Of a stretch of 8,741 nt of DNA, positions 1 to 6,163 are shown one piece after another. The stretch lies in NCBI GenBank assembly GCA_003535335.1, contig DOHJ01000064.1:1-8741 (forward strand), read 5' to 3'. A model generated the notes under the pieces. It made no database searches and was not told where the DNA came from. It worked only from the letters and a program-made list of their open reading frames with translations. A program made the translations under genes and the position numbers. The DNA comes from Paracoccaceae bacterium. Its GTDB lineage: Bacteria; Pseudomonadota; Alphaproteobacteria; Rhodobacterales; Rhodobacteraceae. Each line of letters opens with the position of its first letter. The first letter of the stretch is position 1.

Positions 1-98
1 GCATCGGCAGCAGGTGCTTCAGGTGTTGTTTGTGCGATTGCCGTGCTGCCTAAGGCAACAAAGGATGCAAGTGTAATAAGTTTTAAAAAATCGGGCAT
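1..98 (-). CDS. N-terminus of an exported protein (partial, runs off the left edge)
   Basis: The minus strand reads MPDFLKLITLASFVALGSTA followed by IAQTTPEAPAADA before the window ends. This is a classic Sec signal peptide: one Lys in a short n-region, a hydrophobic core, and an AxA-like cleavage site (AIA-Q) near residue 22. The mature N-terminus starts as an Ala/Pro/Thr/Glu-rich linker. The start at 98 is preferred because GGAAAG lies at good ribosome-binding distance before it. An in-frame ATG at 110 would add only MERN and would place that GGAA inside the gene. Such linkers are common at the start of periplasmic proteins of Rhodobacterales, including invasion-associated locus B (IalB) proteins, but only about 32 codons are visible, so the function cannot be assigned. 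The gene is likely transcribed from its own promoter at 120-148. Confidence 0.7.
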   Translation of the reverse strand, partial: MPDFLKLITLASFVALGSTAIAQTTPEAPAAD

Positions 99-119
99 GT
101 TTCTTTCCATGTTGATACT

Positions 120-148
120 GTTAGATTGATGTCCATCTATCATGCCAA
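120..148 (-). promoter_or_regulatory. Candidate sigma-70 promoter for the exported-protein gene at the left edge
   Basis: Reading the minus strand, TTGGCA (143-148, 5/6 match to TTGACA) is followed after exactly 17 nt by TCTAAC (120-125, 4/6 match to TATAAT). This predicts a transcript start near 113 and a leader of roughly 15 nt before the ATG at 98. The promoter is downstream of the hairpin terminator at 226-255, so the gene would be independent of transcription from the right. Assigned by eye only. Confidence 0.4.
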
Positions 149-225
149 ATAGTCATTGTCAGGTCAGATTAACAGGTAATAAATTGTGTAAGGCTGTTTT
201 TTGCTAATAAAGCCGTCAACAAAAG

Positions 226-255
226 AAAAAAGAGCCGTAAATCAGGCTCTTTTTT
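226..255 (-). terminator. Rho-independent terminator with a perfect 11-bp stem, possibly bidirectional
   Basis: Positions 226-236 (aaaaaagagcc) and 245-255 (ggctctttttt) are perfect reverse complements around an 8-nt loop. On the minus strand the GAGCC/GGCUC core is followed by an uninterrupted U run. The A run on the other side makes it work equally well on the plus strand, so strand is nominal. It ends the small-RNA candidate that starts near 292 and insulates the exported-protein gene at 98. Confidence 0.8.
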
Positions 256-292
256 CAATAACTCTCCCCGTCGGACTGGCCGACTTGTAATT
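226..292 (-). ncRNA. Candidate small RNA or terminated leader, about 67 nt
   Basis: This short minus-strand unit has a promoter-like pair just upstream (299-327), a predicted start at 291-292, and a strong hairpin terminator at its end. In between the RNA can form a small hairpin, GUCGG-loop-CCGAC (+ coordinates 270-274 and 280-284), followed by a single-stranded purine run GGGGAGAG (262-269). No credible coding sequence fits. It may be a free-standing sRNA. Alternatively it could be an attenuated leader of the exported-protein gene at 98, but that gene seems to have a separate promoter at 120-148. No known RNA family was recognised. Confidence 0.4.
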
Positions 293-298
293 GAGATA

Positions 299-327
299 AC
301 GATACGGCGTATTGTCGCACGGGTCAA
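299..327 (-). promoter_or_regulatory. Candidate sigma-70 promoter for the 226-292 small RNA
   Basis: The minus strand shows TTGACC (322-327, 5/6 match to TTGACA), a 17-nt spacer, then TATCGT (299-304, 4/6 match). The predicted start is an A at 291-292. A strong TTGAC with a weaker -10 is typical of alphaproteobacterial housekeeping promoters. No open reading frame with a ribosome-binding site follows before the terminator at 226-255, which favours a non-coding transcript. Confidence 0.45.
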
Positions 328-365
328 CTTTAATGTTTTGAAATTGGTTTGGTTCGAGATTTGAG

Positions 366-397
366 AAAAAAAAGGCCGCACTGATATCAGCGCGGCC
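366..397 (-). terminator. Strong Rho-independent terminator of the sRNA and probably of the 1274-2843 operon
   Basis: The minus strand reads GGCCGCG-CUGAUAUCAG-UGCGGCC and then eight U (366-373). The outer six pairs are perfect, a G-U pair follows, and the central ctgatatcag is itself palindromic. This gives about a 10-bp stem with an AUAU loop. It is the first terminator downstream of the PEP mutase-family gene (stop at 516), so it likely ends that mRNA as well as the candidate sRNA. Confidence 0.8.
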
Positions 398-451
398 AGT
401 CTAACAGGGAGGAAGTATGTTTAGCCGAAGAGGACGAGACGACTAAACGCA
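366..451 (-). ncRNA. Candidate trans-acting sRNA with anti-Shine-Dalgarno motif (suhB/alpha-r14-like)
   Basis: On the minus strand three modules follow each other. First, a hairpin GUUUAGUCG/CGGCUAAAC (440-448 with 419-427; 9 bp, one G-U) has a 12-nt loop UCUCGUCCUCUU. Second, a single-stranded linker carries CUUCCUCCC (415 to 407), complementary to a strong Shine-Dalgarno sequence. Third, a GC-rich hairpin (374-397) is followed by eight U (366-373). Pyrimidine-rich loop and linker anti-SD elements plus a strong terminator describe Hfq-dependent alphaproteobacterial riboregulators of the suhB (alpha-r14) type. The family link is from memory of the architecture, not from a search. A start near 451 is supported only by a weak -10-like CATTAT (458-463). 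It could instead be processed from the 3' UTR of the gene ending at 516. Confidence 0.55.
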
Positions 452-515
452 AGTTTCATAATGACACAGACATCTTAACAATCAGCTAAAGCCGCTTTGA
501 AATACCCCAAAAATC

Positions 516-1274
516 TTAGCCATACGATATCGCCGCCTTTGCCTGCTCTTCAAACCAGACTGCCATTTTTTTATAAGGCACCGGTCCATGGCTGATACGC
601 GCAACGCCCAGATCCGCCAACACAGTCGCATTTGGCGCGTGGGGCAGGGCCAGAATGTTAATCGCAAGAGGGCACTGGGCACACAGCTGCTTGATTAAAA
701 GCGCATCGGTCAAGCCGGGCGCGAAAAAGCCGTTTGCACCAGCACCGCCGTAGGCTGTCGCACGCTCCAGTGCCTGATCCAGTAGATCGGCGTGTTCTGC
801 GGGTTTTGCTTTTAAAAACAAATCGGTGCGCGCATTTAGAAATATGTTTGAACCTGCTCTGTCTGCAGCTTCGCGCGCGGCTGCAACACGCCGGCTCTGG
901 ATTTCAATAGTGTGTAAATCTTGGCCACCGACAATCTGATCTTCAAAATTAAACCCAACCGCGCCGGTCTTTAGAACTTGGGTAACAGTATCGGCCACCA
1001 CACTGGTTTTCACCCCGTATCCACCCTCGATATCTGCCGTGACCGGTAGGTCAACCGCACCGACAATTCGCCGTAAATTTTCCAACATCAGAGGCAACGG
1101 GATTTTTTCACCATCGGCAAACCCATGCGCCATTGCCACCGGAAAACTGCCCGTGGCAATGGCCTTGGCCCCGCTTGATTGCACAATTTTGGCCGTTCCC
1201 GCATCCCAGACATTAAACAAAATAACCGGATCGGATTTGATGTGCAGTGATTTGAAGGTATCGGCAGGTGTCAT
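516..1274 (-). CDS. Isocitrate lyase / PEP mutase superfamily protein
   Basis: A 252-residue cytosolic enzyme of the PEP mutase/isocitrate lyase superfamily, TIM barrels that make or break C-C or C-P bonds next to a carboxylate with Mg2+. Visible family blocks are SGAKAIATGSFPVA (34-47), the metal-binding TADIEGGYG (79-87), GFNFED (107-112) and LNARTD (146-151). The flexible loop after GFNFED, which in true isocitrate and methylisocitrate lyases carries KKCGH with the catalytic Cys, has no such motif (VGGQDLHTIE). It is therefore unlikely to be a classic lyase; a hydrolase or decarboxylase role is possible, but the substrate is unknown. ATG is preceded by AAAGGAC, 24 nt after the DUF853 gene stop, so the two are probably co-transcribed. 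Length is normal for the compact subfamily. Confidence 0.88.
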   Translation of the reverse strand: MTPADTFKSLHIKSDPVILFNVWDAGTAKIVQSSGAKAIATGSFPVAMAHGFADGEKIPLPLMLENLRRIVGAVDLPVTADIEGGYGVKTSVVADTVTQVLKTGAVGFNFEDQIVGGQDLHTIEIQSRRVAAAREAADRAGSNIFLNARTDLFLKAKPAEHADLLDQALERATAYGGAGANGFFAPGLTDALLIKQLCAQCPLAINILALPHAPNATVLADLGVARISHGPVPYKKMAVWFEEQAKAAISYG

Positions 1275-1298
1275 GGTTTTGTCCTTTGATTTAAAAAA

Positions 1299-2843
1299 TT
1301 AACGTCCTTTGAAAAAACCGCCCAGAATACCGCGCACGATGCGCCGGCCTGTGGTGCCTTTTAATTCTTTCAAAATAACCCCGCCAATCGCGCTGCCCCA
1401 GCTATCGCTTTTTCGGGTTTTACGCGAGGTCGAGCGACTAACCCGCGTGCCGCTATACCTGCGACCGGCTTTGTATTCGCGCAAGGCCAGATCGGCCTCT
1501 TCTTCGGCTTTTTCAGACTCCTCTGCCGCTTTGGCAGCACCCTGCGCGCGTTTTTGCAACATTTCAAAGGCCGATTGACGATCAAGTCTGGTCTCGTATT
1601 TTCCGGCCAGCGGAGAGGCCGCAATAATCGCATCGCGCTGTTGTTTTGAAATCGGACCAAGTTGCGAGCAGGGCGGGCGGATCAGGGTGCGCTCAACCAC
1701 GCCGGGGATACCTTTTTGCTGCAACATCGAGGTCACCGCCTCGCCGACGCCAACCTCGCGAATGGCAGCCTCGGTAGAAAACCGCGGATTGCCGCGGTAG
1801 GTTTCAGCCGCCTGTTTTAGCTGTTTTCGATCGCGCGAGGTGTAGGCGCGCAAGGCGTGCTGGATGCGATTTCCCAGCTGGCCCAAAATATCTTCGGGGA
1901 TGTCGCGCGGGTTCTGGGTGACAAAATAAACCCCGACACCCTTTGAGCGGATCAGGCGGGCAACCTGTTCGATTTTGTCGATCATCGCCTTTGGCGCGCC
2001 GTCAAACAGCAAATGGGCCTCATCAAAAAACAGAACCAGTTTGGGCTTGTCCGGATCGCCGACTTCGGGCAGTTCCTCGAATAATTCGCTCAGCAGCCAG
2101 ATCAGGAAAGTGGCGTATAATTTCGGCGCGGCCATTAAAGTCTCAGAGGCTAAAATGTTAATACGCCCGCGCCCGTTTTCATCAAGCAACATCATATCGG
2201 CCAATTCAAGCGCCGGTTCGCCAAATAAATTAGCCCCGCCTTGATTTTCCAAGACCAAAAGCCGGCGCTGAATGGCACCAACCGAAGCAGACGAAACATT
2301 GCCATATCGCAGGCCAATTTCCTTGCCGTTTTGACCAACCCAAACCAGTAAGGCTTGCAAGTCGGACAAATCCAGCAGCGGCAGGCCCTGTTCATCGGCC
2401 ACCCGAAAGGCGATGTTCAACACGCCTTCCTGTGCTTCGGATAATTCCAGCAGCCGCGAGATCAGCAGCGGGCCCATTTCGGCCACTGTGGTGCGGATTG
2501 GATGGCCTGATTTGCCAAATAAATCCCAGAAAATCACGGGGAATGCCTGATAATTATAATCGCTAAAGCCGATGGTTTCGGCCCGGCTGCTAAAGGCCTC
2601 GTGCAATTTGAAATCTTTGGAACCGGCCACGGCCAGCCCGGCCAGATCGCTTTTGACATCGGACATGAAAACCGGAACACCTGCCGTGGACAGTTCTTCG
2701 GCCAAGATTTGCAAGGTTACGGTTTTGCCGGTTCCGGTTGCGCCGGCAATCAGCCCGTGTCGGTTGGTGTATTTCAACAGCATTTCCTGTGGCGTGCTAT
2801 AATTTTCGCCACCGCCGCCAATAAAAATCCGATCTTCGCCCAC
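1299..2843 (-). CDS. HerA-like / DUF853 (YjgR-type) P-loop ATPase
   Basis: A 514-residue protein of the DUF853 family, cytoplasmic RecA/FtsK-HerA-type ATPases whose E. coli member is YjgR and whose role is not settled. Walker A is GATGTGKT (34-41), directly after [23 protein letters not shown] (56-71) matches the family block after it. Walker B is [13 protein letters not shown] (268-280) with Asp274 and Glu275. [20 protein letters not shown] (305-324) is the sensor-like segment. After about residue 430 comes an Ala/Glu/Lys-rich, probably coiled region (431-460), a basic Ser/Arg/Lys stretch (461-482) and the family's C-terminal [11 protein letters not shown]. The start codon is GTG, preceded by GGGGAAAG; the next Met is residue 21, too close to Walker A to be preferred. 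It is first in a unit with the PEP mutase-like gene and divergent from the peroxidase at 3086. Confidence 0.92.
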   Translation of the reverse strand: MGEDRIFIGGGGENYSTPQEMLLKYTNRHGLIAGATGTGKTVTLQILAEELSTAGVPVFMSDVKSDLAGLAVAGSKDFKLHEAFSSRAETIGFSDYNYQAFPVIFWDLFGKSGHPIRTTVAEMGPLLISRLLELSEAQEGVLNIAFRVADEQGLPLLDLSDLQALLVWVGQNGKEIGLRYGNVSSASVGAIQRRLLVLENQGGANLFGEPALELADMMLLDENGRGRINILASETLMAAPKLYATFLIWLLSELFEELPEVGDPDKPKLVLFFDEAHLLFDGAPKAMIDKIEQVARLIRSKGVGVYFVTQNPRDIPEDILGQLGNRIQHALRAYTSRDRKQLKQAAETYRGNPRFSTEAAIREVGVGEAVTSMLQQKGIPGVVERTLIRPPCSQLGPISKQQRDAIIAASPLAGKYETRLDRQSAFEMLQKRAQGAAKAAEESEKAEEEADLALREYKAGRRYSGTRVSRSTSRKTRKSDSWGSAIGGVILKELKGTTGRRIVRGILGGFFKGR

Positions 2844-2990
2844 TTTGCTTTCCCCGCGACTGCTTTTGCATTGGGATGAGAAATACAGTGTTAAGCATGA
2901 TTACAAAAGCGGATTTTTGTAGCATTTGCGTTTAGGTATCCATTTTGGGGAAATCACAGAACTTCAGACAATTTGGCGCAGCTAAATGGC

Positions 2991-3019
2991 TTGAAATTTC
3001 CATCGTTAAGTTGAATAGT
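2991..3019 (+). promoter_or_regulatory. Candidate promoter of the di-haem peroxidase gene
   Basis: TTGAAA (2991-2996, 5/6) is separated by 17 nt from AATAGT (3014-3019, 4/6), predicting a start near 3026 and a leader of about 60 nt before the ATG at 3086. The 242-nt divergent gap (2844-3085) also has to hold the leftward promoter for the DUF853 ATPase, but no convincing pair was seen on that strand. No FNR-type TTGAT-N4-ATCAA box is present, although bacterial peroxidases are often under FNR control. Confidence 0.3.
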
Positions 3020-3085
3020 AAAACTGGTCCATAAGTTTAAAAAACGCGCGATTAATGGAAACCGGATAGTAGCGAGGGCGTAAAA

Positions 3086-4270
3086 ATGCCAAGCAATCTC
3101 ACAATTTTAGTGGCAACTGCCAGTGTTGGTTGCGCAATTGCCGTTGCAGGTTCAGTTGCTGTTTCTGGACAAACACTTGAAGCGCAAGAGCTGACATTTG
3201 AAAGTGTTGAAAGCTTGGGAGAAGCGCTGTTTTTTGATGTGAATCTGTCAAAGAACCGCACCCAGTCTTGTGCCACCTGCCATGATCCCGAGCATGGTTT
3301 TGTCGATGTGCGCACTACACGGGCCGGGCAGGCATTTTCACTGGGGGATGACGGGCATTCTTTGGGTGATCGCAATGCGCCCACGGCGGCCTATGCAATG
3401 TTTTCGCCGCGGTTTCACAAAAACAAAGCGGGCGAATATGTTGGTGGACAGTTTTTAGATGGCAGCGCGGCTGATTTGGCTGAACAGGCAGGTGGCCCGC
3501 CATTAAACCCGATTGAAATGGGCATGCCAGACAAGGCTTCGGTTGTGGCCCGTTTGCGCGAAGATGACGATTATGTTGCCGCATTAGAGGCCTATTTCGG
3601 GGCCGATGTATTTGATAACCCCGATGACGCCTATCTGGCCATGACCAAAAGCATTGCAGCTTTTGAAATGACGCCCGAATTCGCGCCGTTTGACAGCAAA
3701 TATGACCGTTATTTGCGCGGTGAATACAAAATGACAGATCAGGAAGAATTGGGCAAACTGCTGTTTTTCTCCGAGCAATTTACCAATTGTAACCTGTGCC
3801 ATCAGCTGCATAGATCTCCGATTGCGGCGCAGGAAACCTTTAGTGATTATAAATTTTACAACATCGGCGTGCCAACCAATGTTGCGGGGCGCGCAGCCAA
3901 TGGTGTGCCGCTTGAAACGGTGGATACCGGCCTGATGGGCAATCCCAAGGTCGGGGATCTGGCTCAAAAGGGAAAATTTCGCACCTCGACCTTGCGCAAT
4001 ATTGCTGTCACCGGACCTTACATGCATAATGGTGTTTTTACTGATTTACGCACGGTGGTTTTGTTTTATAACCACTATAATTCCTCAGCCAAAGCACGAC
4101 AAATTAACCCCGAAACCGGCAAAAACTGGGGTGCGCCCGAATTTTCTGAAACTCTGGCTGTGAAAGAATTGACCCACGGCCCCGCACTGGATGATCGGCG
4201 CGTTGATGCGATCGTGGCTTTTATGGAAACCCTGACCGATGAACGCTATGAGCATTTGCTAAACGACTAG
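3086..4270 (+). CDS. Di-haem cytochrome c peroxidase / MauG-family protein
   Basis: A 394-residue exported c-type cytochrome with two CxxCH haem sites, CATCH (62-66) and CNLCH (235-239). By family precedent the N-terminal haem is the peroxidatic one and the C-terminal one is the high-potential electron-entry haem. These enzymes reduce H2O2 in the periplasm using small cytochromes, or, in MauG relatives, oxidise protein residues. Other blocks: GDRNAPTAAY (94-103), the EQAGGPPLNPIEMGM region (133-147), RTSTLRNIAVTGPYMHNGVF (299-318) with Met313 as probable distal ligand, and a helical end. The segment usually written FWDGRA reads FLDGSA (123-128), so the usual Trp and Arg are replaced. The N-terminus is a hydrophobic signal/anchor (5-28) with no Lys or Arg; an in-frame TAA ten codons upstream and GAGGG before the ATG support this start. 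Confidence 0.9.
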   Translation: MPSNLTILVATASVGCAIAVAGSVAVSGQTLEAQELTFESVESLGEALFFDVNLSKNRTQSCATCHDPEHGFVDVRTTRAGQAFSLGDDGHSLGDRNAPTAAYAMFSPRFHKNKAGEYVGGQFLDGSAADLAEQAGGPPLNPIEMGMPDKASVVARLREDDDYVAALEAYFGADVFDNPDDAYLAMTKSIAAFEMTPEFAPFDSKYDRYLRGEYKMTDQEELGKLLFFSEQFTNCNLCHQLHRSPIAAQETFSDYKFYNIGVPTNVAGRAANGVPLETVDTGLMGNPKVGDLAQKGKFRTSTLRNIAVTGPYMHNGVFTDLRTVVLFYNHYNSSAKARQINPETGKNWGAPEFSETLAVKELTHGPALDDRRVDAIVAFMETLTDERYEHLLND

Positions 4271-4274
4271 CGTT

Positions 4275-4985
4275 CTACTTTCCATTTGAGGAAATGATTT
4301 TTGAAACCATTTGGCCAATAATCTTGCTGGCCTTCAGGGACGGATGGATCATGTCAATCGCGTGAAAGGAACGGTCTCCATGCGGCACCAAATCCGCCAG
4401 TGACAGAAAATAGACGCCTTCGTTTTGTTGCGCCATTTTGTTAATCCGGCTTTCAAATTCATCGCCTTCATCCTTACAGCTCTCGATTGGAGATCCCACA
4501 CCGGGGCTTCGTAAATATCCGACATAAATCACTTTGGCACCGGTTCTGCGCAGTTTGGAAACCAGCCTTGGTACTTCGCCGCTTGCCCCGCTTGCCGAAA
4601 TCATCCGCCTTATTTTTCGGTCACATTTGTTGCAACCACAGCCCAGCATCAGATCATTGCCACCGCCGCTTAGAACGACCCAATCCCAATTACCTTTGCG
4701 ATATTGTTTAGAAATGTTCAGCCCCAAAGCACCGGAAATCGGAAGCTTGTAAATTATGCGTGCCCCGACGACGGAATTATTAACCACCTTTTGGCCAAGG
4801 GTCGCTTCAATAGAATGCGCAACGGCGCGGCGCGAAATAGAATGGGCCGCAAGCAGGCTGTCACCCATAACAAGGATGCGGGAATTCATATCGCGCGCCA
4901 TGCTGGCGGGGGCCATGAATAACAATGCAAAAACCGTTATAGTTTTCAGTATATTTGTTTTCATATTTACACTAATTTTAAGCAT
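4275..4985 (-). CDS. Exported SGNH/GDSL-family hydrolase
   Basis: A 236-residue protein with a signal peptide (about 1-30, ending in PASMA-RD) and SGNH esterase blocks: MGDSLLAAHS (40-49, nucleophile Ser43), SVVGAR (71-76, oxyanion Gly74), GGGND (107-111, Asn110) and DMIHPS (211-216, catalytic Asp211 and His214). It should be a periplasmic or secreted esterase; the substrate is unknown. The stretch after block III carries Cys116, Cys118 and Cys121 (CGCNKC) with a fourth Cys at 170, suggesting disulfides or a metal site. I recall this arrangement in other Rhodobacterales SGNH proteins, but this was not checked. The start is supported by AGGAAG five to six nt upstream; the internal Met8 has no ribosome-binding site. 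It is convergent with the peroxidase (4-nt gap, no terminator seen) and 99 nt downstream of the DUF1513 gene. Confidence 0.88.
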   Translation of the reverse strand: MLKISVNMKTNILKTITVFALLFMAPASMARDMNSRILVMGDSLLAAHSISRRAVAHSIEATLGQKVVNNSVVGARIIYKLPISGALGLNISKQYRKGNWDWVVLSGGGNDLMLGCGCNKCDRKIRRMISASGASGEVPRLVSKLRRTGAKVIYVGYLRSPGVGSPIESCKDEGDEFESRINKMAQQNEGVYFLSLADLVPHGDRSFHAIDMIHPSLKASKIIGQMVSKIISSNGK

Positions 4986-5003
4986 GAATCTTCCTACGAC
5001 ATC

Positions 5004-5025
5004 ATTGTAAATAAATCGTTTATTT
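5004..5025 (-). promoter_or_regulatory. AT-rich palindrome and -10-like box upstream of the SGNH gene
   Basis: AAATAAA (5009-5015), TCG, TTTATTT (5019-5025) form a perfect 7-bp inverted repeat with a 3-nt centre. It abuts TACAAT on the minus strand (5004-5009; 5/6 match to TATAAT), about 20 nt before the ATG at 4985. No good -35 sits at the proper distance from TACAAT; TTGCCA further up (about 5034-5039) is too far, so activation or repression through the palindrome is possible. The half-sites are simple AT runs and could be chance. Confidence 0.25.
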
Positions 5026-5084
5026 TGATTCTATGGCAAAATTACGGCCCGACTTTACATTCCTGGCCAATATTCAGGCATGGC

Positions 5085-6161
5085 TTAGATCGAGACAATG
5101 TGATTGTCCCAAGCGCGCTGCGTTACGCTAAGCAGGCTGAATTCATCCGGTGAAATACGGTGCAACGCGCCATTGCCATCGCTGGCTAAAAAACCGGCCC
5201 CCAAATCACGTAACCCGCAAACATCCCGACGTTTCCAGTGACCGATATAATCCCCGTTTCGGGTGTAAAAATGCACCTGCGCACCACGAGGCGACGTAAT
5301 CGCGACCGTATCGCCAACACCGTTATAAGACACCGATCCGGCATAGCCTTTCATCCCCATCTGGCGGGCAAAAGGAGCCTCTAACAATTTTGGCGCGCTG
5401 CCGCGTTTATGTAGGCCTAAAAGCGGCGTAACCTCGGATAAATCACCCTGCCATTGCATGGCAAAGGCCACAGTTCCATCGGCATGAATATCCATGTGGC
5501 GGATTGAGTTTTGGTGCAAATCAGGCTCCAGCTCAACCAGCTCCAAAATGCCCTTGATCGGGTCAACATAGGCCAGATTGGGCTGCATTACATCCAGATT
5601 CAGCTTTTCGCGGCCCTTGTCGGGATGGGTTAAAATGCCGCCATTGGCCACCACCAAAATATCATCGTCAGGCAGTTTTCGCAGCTCGTGCGGACCAATG
5701 CCGCCGGTGGGTTGTTCGCCAATGCGTTTATAGCCGGATTTGCGCGACCAAAAGCCGATCACGCCACGCCCTTTGGTGAAATCATTTTCCGGGGTGCAGA
5801 GCGTATCACCGTCGCTTAGGAAAACCCCGTGGCCGTTGAAATGCCGCCCCTTTGGCGCTTGCATTGTTGCCATGATCTCGCCGTTGACACAGTTAATCAC
5901 CAGCGCATAGGTTCCCGGGCGTCGGGCAAAGGCAACGGCTTCGGGTGCGGTGGGGTGGCCACAGGCGGCATGACCACGACCGGGCAGGGGGATGCGAAAT
6001 AAATCCTGACCATCACGGCCCAGACCGACCATGATAAATGTCCCGTCAGCTTCGCGGGCGGCGGCCAGATAGGCCGGATTGCCCGCGTCAGCCCAGCTCA
6101 GGCGCGGGATTGCTGATGCGGCCAGTAATCCGGCCAAAAAACCACGGCGGCTATTTACCAT
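5085..6161 (-). CDS. DUF1513 protein, Tat-exported, probable beta-propeller
   Basis: A 358-residue protein of the DUF1513 family, found as the last gene of imelysin/DUF1111 clusters. The N-terminus NSRRGFLAGLL is a twin-arginine (Tat) signal (Arg5-Arg6) with cleavage after about SWA (21-23), implying export in folded form. The rest is rich in short beta blades, consistent with a WD40/YVTN-like propeller. Conserved-looking His-bearing segments are GHAACGHP (63-70), HFNGHGVF (107-114), GIGPHELR (154-161) and HQNSIRHMDIH (216-226), which could bind metal or a cofactor; that is inference. The start is 2 nt after the imelysin stop TGA, with GGAG nearby, so translation is probably coupled. Function is unproven; context says periplasmic iron or redox work with the other cluster proteins. 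Confidence 0.88.
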   Translation of the reverse strand: MVNSRRGFLAGLLAASAIPRLSWADAGNPAYLAAAREADGTFIMVGLGRDGQDLFRIPLPGRGHAACGHPTAPEAVAFARRPGTYALVINCVNGEIMATMQAPKGRHFNGHGVFLSDGDTLCTPENDFTKGRGVIGFWSRKSGYKRIGEQPTGGIGPHELRKLPDDDILVVANGGILTHPDKGREKLNLDVMQPNLAYVDPIKGILELVELEPDLHQNSIRHMDIHADGTVAFAMQWQGDLSEVTPLLGLHKRGSAPKLLEAPFARQMGMKGYAGSVSYNGVGDTVAITSPRGAQVHFYTRNGDYIGHWKRRDVCGLRDLGAGFLASDGNGALHRISPDEFSLLSVTQRAWDNHIVSI

Positions 6162-6163
6162 TG

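Noticed and set aside
192..215. GGCT...AGCC weak hairpin near 192-215
   Set aside because: Only four pairs, long loop, no U tail on either strand.
261..300. tRNA or tRNA-like fragment suggested by short GC hairpin
   Set aside because: No cloverleaf, anticodon arm or T-loop can be built.
169..381. A 70-codon minus-strand open frame
   Set aside because: It starts inside the 366-397 terminator, has no ribosome-binding site and runs through the 299-327 promoter and the 226-255 terminator; the composition is not protein-like.
407..446. Plus-strand GGGAGGAAG followed by ATG and a nine-codon ORF (MFSRRGRDD)
   Set aside because: The Shine-Dalgarno is simply the complement of the minus-strand anti-SD motif, and the ORF is the complement of the sRNA hairpin. 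No plus-strand promoter was seen.
1281..1312. Direct repeat GTCCTTTGA at 1281 and 1304
   Set aside because: One copy is the ribosome-binding site of the PEP mutase-like gene and the other the last codons of the DUF853 gene; nine bases is compatible with chance.
2844..3085. FNR box or iron-regulator (TGA-N9-TCA) site in the divergent gap
   Set aside because: No TTGAT-N4-ATCAA and no TGA-N9-TCA match was found by eye.
5062..5081. CCTG...CAGG inverted repeat after the DUF1513 gene as a terminator
   Set aside because: Four-pair stem without a U run; no real terminator is visible between DUF1513 and the SGNH gene.
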